In this document: positions 5,986 through 11,325 of the stretch, one piece after another
Numbering within the stretch: position 1 is the stretch's first letter
Layout: each line of letters begins with the position of its first letter
Source of the DNA: Betaproteobacteria bacterium
GTDB taxonomy: Bacteria > Pseudomonadota > Gammaproteobacteria > Burkholderiales > Burkholderiaceae_C
DNA: 11,325 nucleotides
Reading direction: 5' to 3'
Assembly (NCBI GenBank): GCA_005882155.1
Contig: VBCQ01000031.1
Coordinates: 1-11,325 of the forward strand
The notes under the pieces: model-generated
Seen by the model: the letters and a program-made list of their open reading frames with translations, nothing else
Told to the model about the DNA's origin: nothing
The model's database searches: none
Translations under genes and position numbers: made by a program

Positions 5986-7124
5986 ATGCTGATCAACTTC
6001 TTCTTCACCCTGCGCGCCGCCAAGCTGAAGGTCTCGGTCAAGGAATATCTGACCCTGCTCGAAGCGATCCAGGCCGGCGTCATCGACGACGAGACCGGGC
6101 CGACGGTGGACAAGTTCTACTACCTCGCGCGCACGTCGCTGGTGAAGGACGAAGCCAACTTCGACAAGTTCGATCGCGCGTTCGCCGCCTATTTCAAGGG
6201 CGTCGAGATGCTGACCGATTTCACGCAAGACATTCCGCTCGACTGGCTGCAGAAAAAGCTCGAGCTCGAGCTCAGCGCCGAAGAGAAAGCCGCGATCGAG
6301 AAGATGGGCTGGGACGAGTTGATGGAGACGCTGAAGAAGCGCTTCGAAGAGCAGAAGGAACGCCACGAGGGCGGCACCAAGATGATCGGCACTGGCGGCA
6401 CCAGCCCGTTCGGCGCCTACGGCTACAACCCGCAAGGCATTCGCATCGGCCAGGACAAGGGAAGGAACAAGAGCGCGGTCAAGGTCTGGGACCAGCGCGC
6501 CTACAAGGATTACGACGACACGCTCGAGCTCGGCACGCGCAACATCAAAGTGGCACTGCGCCGGCTGCGCCGCTTCGCCCGCGAAGGCTCCGAAGAAGAG
6601 CTCGATCTCGCAAGATGGTCCCCGAGCGGCACAACAAGGTGAAGGTGCTGCTGTTGATGGACGTGGGCGGCACGATGGACGAGCACATCCATCGCGTCGA
6701 AGAAGTGTTCTCGGCCGCGAAGAGCGAGTTCAAGCACCTCGAGTTCTATTACTTCCACAACTGCGTCTACGACTTCATGTGGAAGAACAACCGCCGCCGC
6801 TACAGCGAGAAGTTCCCGACCTGGGACGTGATCCGCAAGTACAACAAGGACTACAAGCTGATCTTCGTCGGCGACGCGACGATGAGCCCCTACGAGATCC
6901 TGCAACCAGGTGGCAGCGTCGAATACAACAACGAAGAGCCGGGTGCCGAATGGCTGGCCCGGCTGACTCAGGCGTTCCCCAAGTTCGTCTGGATCAACCC
7001 CGAGCCGCAAGGCGTCTGGGGCTATCGGCAGAGCATCGCGGTCGTCCAGCAGTTAATGAACCAGCGAATGTTCCCGCTCACGCTGCAAGGGCTGGAAGGG
7101 GCGATGCGTCTGCTCGGCAAATGA
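5986..7124 (+). pseudogene. CoxE-like VWA-domain protein, broken by an internal deletion and frameshift
   Basis: The usual partner of the MoxR ATPase at 605-1447 (COG3825-type protein, about 395 residues). The first part reads from ATG 5986 (MLINFFFTLRAAKLKVSVKEY) through IALRRLRRFAREG-like sequence to ELDL, ending at 6609; this frame then stops at 6642. The remainder is in another frame from AAG at 6612 (KMVPERHNKVKVLLLMDVGG) to TGA at 7124. It carries the VWA domain with the metal-site variant DVGGTMD, FYYFHNCVYDF, KLIFVGDATMSPYE and LQPGGSVEYNN. In homologues as I recall them, about 16 residues of the type DTIRSTAANAGWLDI sit between ELDL and KMVPERHN. Here only GC (6610-6611) remains, so about 46 bp were lost. 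An ATG at 6615 could let the 169-residue VWA part be made alone. The 7124 end overlaps tamA by 4 nt. Confidence 0.85.
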
Positions 7125-8995
7125 ACTGGCGCAGCCCGGCGGTGGCAGCACTCGTCGTGCTGCAAGCCAGCCTCCTCGCAGGCTGCGCCAGTGGGCTGTT
7201 CTCGGGCAAGAAAACGAACGAGGTCGACGCCGCCAAGCCCGCCGCATCGGCCCCCGAGCGCGCGGTCTACGCGCTCGACGTGCAAGCACCGAAAGAGCTG
7301 CGAGCGCTGCTCGTCGACTACCTCGACCTGTCGCGCTTTCAGAACGCGCCCGAGACCGACAGCATCACGCCCGCCGAGCTCGACCGATTGGTCGCCGCCG
7401 CGCCAGCCCAAGCACGCGGTTTGCTCGAGACCGAGGGCTACTTCAACGCCGACGTGCAGGTCTCTCGCGCACTCACCGACTCCGGCACACCGTTGCTGCG
7501 CGTGCATGTCGCGCCCGGCCCGCGCGCGATCGTCGAAGCGATCACGCTTGACGCGACCGGCGAGCTGCGCAAGGGCGTCGATGCGAGCGAGCGCGCCGCG
7601 GTCGACGAACTCGCGTCGCTGCGCCGCCAATGGGCGCTCTCAGCTGGTAAGCCGTTTCGCCAGGTCGCGTGGAACGACGCGAAGAACACGACGATCGCGC
7701 GGCTGCGCGCCGAGGGCTACCCGAGCGCGGCGTGGAGCATCACCAGTGCGCAAGTCGACGCGCTGAACAACACCGTGCGGCTGCACGTCGTCGCCGACAG
7801 CGGCCCGCTGTTTCACGTCGGCGAGATTCGCATCGACGGCCTGCAGCGCTACGACGAGCAAAGCGTTCGGCGGCTGGCCAACTTTCGCGTCGGCGAGCCG
7901 TACAGCGAGAAGGTGCTGCTCGACTTTCAGGAACGGCTGCAGAAGGTCGGGCTGTTCGAAGGCTCGGTCGTCGAGATCGACCCCAACCCCGACACCGCCG
8001 CTGCCGCGCCGGTGCTCGTGCATCTGAAGGAGCTGCCGCTGCAGACCGCGACGGTCGGCGTCGGCTACAGCGCGAACACCGGCCCGCGGCTGACGCTCGA
8101 GCACTTGCATCGGCGTGTGTTCGGAACGCGCTGGATGGCGAAGAACAAGTTCGAGCTCGGGCCGTCGCTGAAGTCGTGGCAGGGCGACCTGACCTCGCAT
8201 CCGCTCGCAGGTCTTTATCGCAACCTGATCGGCGGCAGCGCCGAGCGATTGCGCTCGGCCGACCAGCTGCGCACCTCGTGGAGCGCGCGCGTCGGCCGCA
8301 CGCAAGACACGCCGCGCATCGAGCGCCTGTACTACGCCGAGCTCGCGCATTCGAGACTCGAGACCGCTGCCGGAACCAACAGCAGCGATGCCGTGTCGGG
8401 CAACTATCACTGGATCTGGCGCGACGTCGACAGCGTGCTGTTGCCGACCAAAGGCGTGACGCTCGCGACGCAAGTCGCGCTCGGCTTGGCCCATGGTCGG
8501 CAGATCACCGAAGACGGCATCACCGAAGGCCGCGGCCCGTTCACCCGCGCGTGGGGCCGCTTGACCTGGTACCGCCCGCTCGGCGGATCGTGGTACGCAA
8601 CGACGCGCGTCGAGGCCGGCCAGATCTTCGCCCGCGACCGCGTCCCGGTCCCCGACACCTTGCTCTTTCGCGCCGGCGGCGACGAGTCGGTGCGCGGCTA
8701 TGCGTATCGCACCTTGGGTCCGGTGATCGATGGCGTCGTCACCAGCGGCCGCGTATTGATGACCGGCAGCGCCGAACTCGCCCGGCCGATCGCGCCGAAG
8801 TGGCCGGCGTATTGGTGGGCGATGTTCGTCGATGCCGGCGATGCAGCGAATCGCTGGGGGGATTTGCGGCCTGCGCTGGGTTACGGCGTCGGGTTCCGCT
8901 GGCGCAGTCCGGTCGGGCCGTTGCGGATCGATTGGGCTTATGGGCAGCGAGTGCACAAGATGCGCTTGCATTTGAGCGTGGGGATTTCGTTTTGA
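7121..8995 (+). CDS. tamA: TamA, outer-membrane translocation and assembly module (BamA/Omp85 family)
   Basis: A 624-residue Omp85-family protein that with TamB helps insert beta-barrel proteins such as autotransporters and takes part in envelope lipid homeostasis. Residues 1-21 form a signal peptide that ends in a lipobox, LAGC with Cys22, so the N-terminus is probably lipid-modified. Three POTRA domains follow at about 46-130, 133-230 and 231-306 (the last contains IRIDGLQRYDEQSVRRLANF). The 16-strand barrel begins near 307 (LQTATVGVGYSANTGPRLTL). The conserved loop-6 motif appears as VRGY at 524-527, and the protein ends in the outer-membrane signal LHLSVGISF. Length fits the family. The start ATG overlaps the VWA stop (ATGA), and no own Shine-Dalgarno is visible, so its translation probably depends on ribosomes finishing the upstream gene. 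The gene looks intact. Confidence 0.92.
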   Translation: MNWRSPAVAALVVLQASLLAGCASGLFSGKKTNEVDAAKPAASAPERAVYALDVQAPKELRALLVDYLDLSRFQNAPETDSITPAELDRLVAAAPAQARGLLETEGYFNADVQVSRALTDSGTPLLRVHVAPGPRAIVEAITLDATGELRKGVDASERAAVDELASLRRQWALSAGKPFRQVAWNDAKNTTIARLRAEGYPSAAWSITSAQVDALNNTVRLHVVADSGPLFHVGEIRIDGLQRYDEQSVRRLANFRVGEPYSEKVLLDFQERLQKVGLFEGSVVEIDPNPDTAAAAPVLVHLKELPLQTATVGVGYSANTGPRLTLEHLHRRVFGTRWMAKNKFELGPSLKSWQGDLTSHPLAGLYRNLIGGSAERLRSADQLRTSWSARVGRTQDTPRIERLYYAELAHSRLETAAGTNSSDAVSGNYHWIWRDVDSVLLPTKGVTLATQVALGLAHGRQITEDGITEGRGPFTRAWGRLTWYRPLGGSWYATTRVEAGQIFARDRVPVPDTLLFRAGGDESVRGYAYRTLGPVIDGVVTSGRVLMTGSAELARPIAPKWPAYWWAMFVDAGDAANRWGDLRPALGYGVGFRWRSPVGPLRIDWAYGQRVHKMRLHLSVGISF

Positions 8996-11325
8996 GCAGG
9001 ACCTTGCAACGCCGCATCGCCTGGTCCATCGCCGCATTGATCGGCGTGCTCTTGCTGCTCCTCATCTCGGCCGGCGGTGGCCTCTGGTGGTCGGTGCGCA
9101 GCGATGCCGGAACGGCGTGGCTGTTGTCGAAACTGCCCGGCGTTCAAGTGACAGGCGGCAGGGGCACGTTGCTCGGCGACTTCGAAGCCGAGCGGGTCGA
9201 GTTCCTTTTGCCCGACACCGGCGGCAAGGTCGTGATGAGCGGATTCGGCTGGCGCGGCTTGCGCATCCTGCGCTTTCCGTGGACCGAATCCGGCACGCTC
9301 GTCACGATGACCGAGCTGCATGCGCGCCGCGTCGACTTGCAGCTTGCCGAGACGGCGAAGAAGGAGCCGCGCCATCCGCCGACCGATTTGCGCACGCCCG
9401 TCGAGCTCGACGTCGCGCTGTTGCAGATCGGCGAGCTCTACACCGCAGCGCTCGGCGACAAGCCGCTGCGCGGCGTGCGAGCGCATCTGCACCTCGGCGA
9501 CGAGCTCGGCAAGACGCATCGCGTCGACAAGCTCGTCGCCGCCTGGGATCGACTGAACGCCAGCGGCGCGGCACAAATCGGCACGCATTCGCCGCTGCCG
9601 CTGCAAGCGCAGATCGAGCTCGCGCAAGGCAGCACCGACACCAGCCTGTGGCATGCGAGCGCGACACTGTCCGGCCCGCTCGAGCAGCCGGCCTTGCGGG
9701 CAACGCTGCGCGCGAAGCCGACGAACGCGCAGCGCGGGCAATCGCTTGATGCTCGCGCGACGCTGCGGCCGTTCGACGCCTGGCCGCTCGCCGAGCTGCA
9801 GGCGAGCACAAAGAACCTCGATCTGTCGGCGTTGAACAGCGCCGCGCCGCTCACTGCACTGAGCGGCGACGCGGTCGCGCAAACGAGCGGCAGCAATCAG
9901 CCGGCGCGCGTGACCGTCACGCTCGCCAACGCCGAGCCTGGCCGCTGGAACGAAGGCCATCTGCCGGTGCGGCAGCTCAAGCTCGAGCTGCGCGCGCGGC
10001 CAGACGATCCGCGCACGCTCGAGTTGCAGGCCTTCGATGCCGAGCTCGGCAATAAGCAGCAGAGCGCCGGCCATGTCCAAGGCCAAGGTCATTGGACGCC
10101 GCAGCAATGGACGCTCGCGACCACGCTGCAGTCGCTGCAGCCCTCGCAGCTCGACGCGCGCGCCATCGCCGTTCCATTGAGCGGCACGCTGTCGCTCGTC
10201 GGCACCGGCTTCGCCGACACGCGACCCGAGGGACCGAGCATCGAAATCAAAGGCGATCTCGCGGGCCAGATCGCAGCGCGCAAGCGCACTCAAGCTCGAC
10301 GCGCGCGTCAACGCGCAGCGCATCGAACTGCGCGACGCGCAAGCCATCGCTGGCGTTGCACGCGCGTCGCTCGCCGGCACAGCGAGTCGCTCCGCTGTCG
10401 ATGCACCGTGGCAGCTGAAAGGCCAAGTGGCACTCGTCGACTTCGACCCGCTGCCATGGTGGCCGGGCCGCGAGGATTCGCCGTGGCGCAAGGGCCCGCA
10501 TCGGCTCAACGCAAAGGGCGACTTCGATCTGACGCTCGCCGCGCTGCAAGGCGAGCCGACATTGCTCGAGCAGGCCGCCGCGCTGCGCGGCCATGCCGCG
10601 GTCGCGCTCGGCAACAACAGCGTCGTCGCCGGCGTTCCGCTCAAAGGCGAGCTGAGCCTGCGCAGCGCCGATGCGACGAGCGCGATCGCTGCACTCGCGC
10701 TCGACAGCGGTGGCAACAGCGTGGCGGTCAACGGCCGCTTGAGCACCGCGCAGCGCGGCGCGAGCGATCAATGGGACGCGACGCTCGCCGCCCCGGCGCT
10801 GAATCAGCTCGCGCCGCTGTGGCGGCTCTTCGCACCGCGCGGCATCGATGCGAGCTTGAACGGCTCGGTCCATGCGTCGGCACGCATCAGCGGTCGCTGG
10901 CCCGACATCGCGACGCGCGGGCAGCTCGACGTCAACGACCTGCAGCTCGCCGCGACACGCGTGCAGCGCGCGAAAGCAGCATGGCAGATCGACAGCGCCG
11001 CCAACGCCGCGATCGATGTGCAGGCCTCGCTCGAACGCTTGTCGACATCGCTCGCTGCATTGAAAGGCACGCCGCCGATCGATTCGGCGCAGCTTCAATT
11101 GAAGGGCACGTTGCGCGACCACAAGCTCGAGCTGCGCGCCGACACGCGCGCGCTGCCGCCTGCGTGGACCGACACGCTGCAAGGCAAGCCGCCCGTCGCC
11201 CCGCCCGCCGCACCGACAGCACCGGCAACATCGGCGTCCGCACCGGCGCGCACGCTCGCGATACTGCAGGCCCAAGGCGCGATGCTCGACACGCCGCTGC
11301 GCAACGCGGGCTGGCGCGGCAGCGT
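8992..11325 (+). CDS. tamB: TamB, translocation and assembly module inner-membrane component; frameshifted and partial
   Basis: TamB spans the periplasm as a long beta-taco anchored in the inner membrane and works with TamA, encoded just upstream. Translation most likely starts at TTG 8992, which overlaps the tamA stop (TTGA) and has GGGGA (8980-8984) 7 nt before it; TTG 9004 is the alternative. One transmembrane anchor lies at residues 9-30 (IAWSIAALIGVLLLLLISAG). The typical start of the periplasmic part follows (WLLSKLPGV, GGRGTLLGDF, MSGFGWRGLRI). The correct frame runs to about EIKGDL (10260). From about 10286 the matching protein (ALKLDARVNAQRIELRDAQA) continues one frame further on and stays open to the window edge. 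One extra base, most simply an A in CAAG at 10281-10284, explains this. About 778 codons are visible of a protein usually above 1200. A true mutation and a sequence error are both possible. Confidence 0.84.
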   Translation, partial: MSRTLQRRIAWSIAALIGVLLLLLISAGGGLWWSVRSDAGTAWLLSKLPGVQVTGGRGTLLGDFEAERVEFLLPDTGGKVVMSGFGWRGLRILRFPWTESGTLVTMTELHARRVDLQLAETAKKEPRHPPTDLRTPVELDVALLQIGELYTAALGDKPLRGVRAHLHLGDELGKTHRVDKLVAAWDRLNASGAAQIGTHSPLPLQAQIELAQGSTDTSLWHASATLSGPLEQPALRATLRAKPTNAQRGQSLDARATLRPFDAWPLAELQASTKNLDLSALNSAAPLTALSGDAVAQTSGSNQPARVTVTLANAEPGRWNEGHLPVRQLKLELRARPDDPRTLELQAFDAELGNKQQSAGHVQGQGHWTPQQWTLATTLQSLQPSQLDARAIAVPLSGTLSLVGTGFADTRPEGPSIEIKGDLAGQIAARKRTQARRARQRAAHRTARRASHRWRCTRVARRHSESLRCRCTVAAERPSGTRRLRPAAMVAGPRGFAVAQGPASAQRKGRLRSDARRAARRADIARAGRRAARPCRGRARQQQRRRRRSAQRRAEPAQRRCDERDRCTRARQRWQQRGGQRPLEHRAARRERSMGRDARRPGAESARAAVAALRTARHRCELERLGPCVGTHQRSLARHRDARAARRQRPAARRDTRAARESSMADRQRRQRRDRCAGLARTLVDIARCIERHAADRFGAASIEGHVARPQARAARRHARAAACVDRHAARQAARRPARRTDSTGNIGVRTGAHARDTAGPRRDARHAAAQRGLARQR

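Noticed and set aside
6595..6645. Programmed ribosomal frameshifting in the VWA gene
   Set aside because: There is no slippery heptamer at the junction, and about 16 conserved residues are missing as well, so a DNA deletion explains it better.
9087..9749. Plus-strand open frame of 220 codons inside tamB
   Set aside because: Arg-rich, without domains, and overlaps the TamB frame that carries the anchor helix and the GWRGL-type motifs.
7640..10746. Long antisense open frames (7640-9037 and 8938-10746, minus strand)
   Set aside because: They lie opposite tamA and tamB, are rich in Arg/Ala with no recognisable domain, and arise from GC-rich codon use on the plus strand.
1..11325. A phage-defence or other new multi-gene defence system
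   Set aside because: Apart from the toxin-antitoxin pair, all genes belong to known housekeeping-type or regulatory families; no nuclease, helicase or defence effector was found.

Overview
The window looks like chromosomal DNA from a high-GC betaproteobacterium, most likely of the order Burkholderiales. The evidence is the strong G/C preference at third codon positions, the style of the proteins (tandem-haem cytochrome c, MoxR ATPase and CoxE-like VWA partner, TamA/TamB), and an intergenic repeat of the CCCTCTCCC...GGGAGAGGG kind. No rRNA, tRNA, CRISPR array, transposase or phage gene was seen.

Layout, left to right: (1) 1-519, minus strand: a secreted diheme cytochrome c, cut off by the window edge. 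(2) 605-1447, plus: an intact MoxR-type AAA+ ATPase, divergent from the cytochrome. (3) 1471-2146: a TumE/TumA-type toxin-antitoxin module behind a strong promoter that is covered by two tandem copies of a palindrome. (4) 2152-4733: a RimJ/RimL-like acetyltransferase and an S9 prolyl-oligopeptidase-family hydrolase, packed end to end behind the antitoxin and probably co-transcribed with it. (5) 4738-4941: a gene-free palindromic repeat, REP/MITE-like. (6) 4876-5874, minus: a seven-helix membrane protein whose GGDEF domain stops at the GGDEF signature, where the repeat begins. (7) 5986-7124, plus: a CoxE-like VWA protein, the usual partner of the MoxR ATPase in (2), broken by an internal deletion that shifts the frame. 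(8) 7121-8995: TamA with a lipobox. (9) 8992 to the right edge: TamB, with a one-base frame change near 10283.

How the genes fit together: the MoxR ATPase and the VWA protein are normally adjacent and act as a chaperone-like pair. Here about 4.5 kb (TA module, acetyltransferase, peptidase, repeat, GGDEF remnant) lies between them and the VWA gene is damaged, so the pair is probably no longer functional. TamA and TamB form the outer-membrane translocation and assembly module. They overlap each other and the VWA gene by 4 nt, so the VWA lesion may also affect their expression.

I found no clearly new multi-gene system. The most notable signals are the double-palindrome operator over an apparently leaderless toxin promoter, the GGDEF gene cut at its active-site motif by a repeat, and the VWA deletion. 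The TamB frame change could be real or a sequence error. Family assignments come from recognising motifs in the translated sequence; no database search was run.
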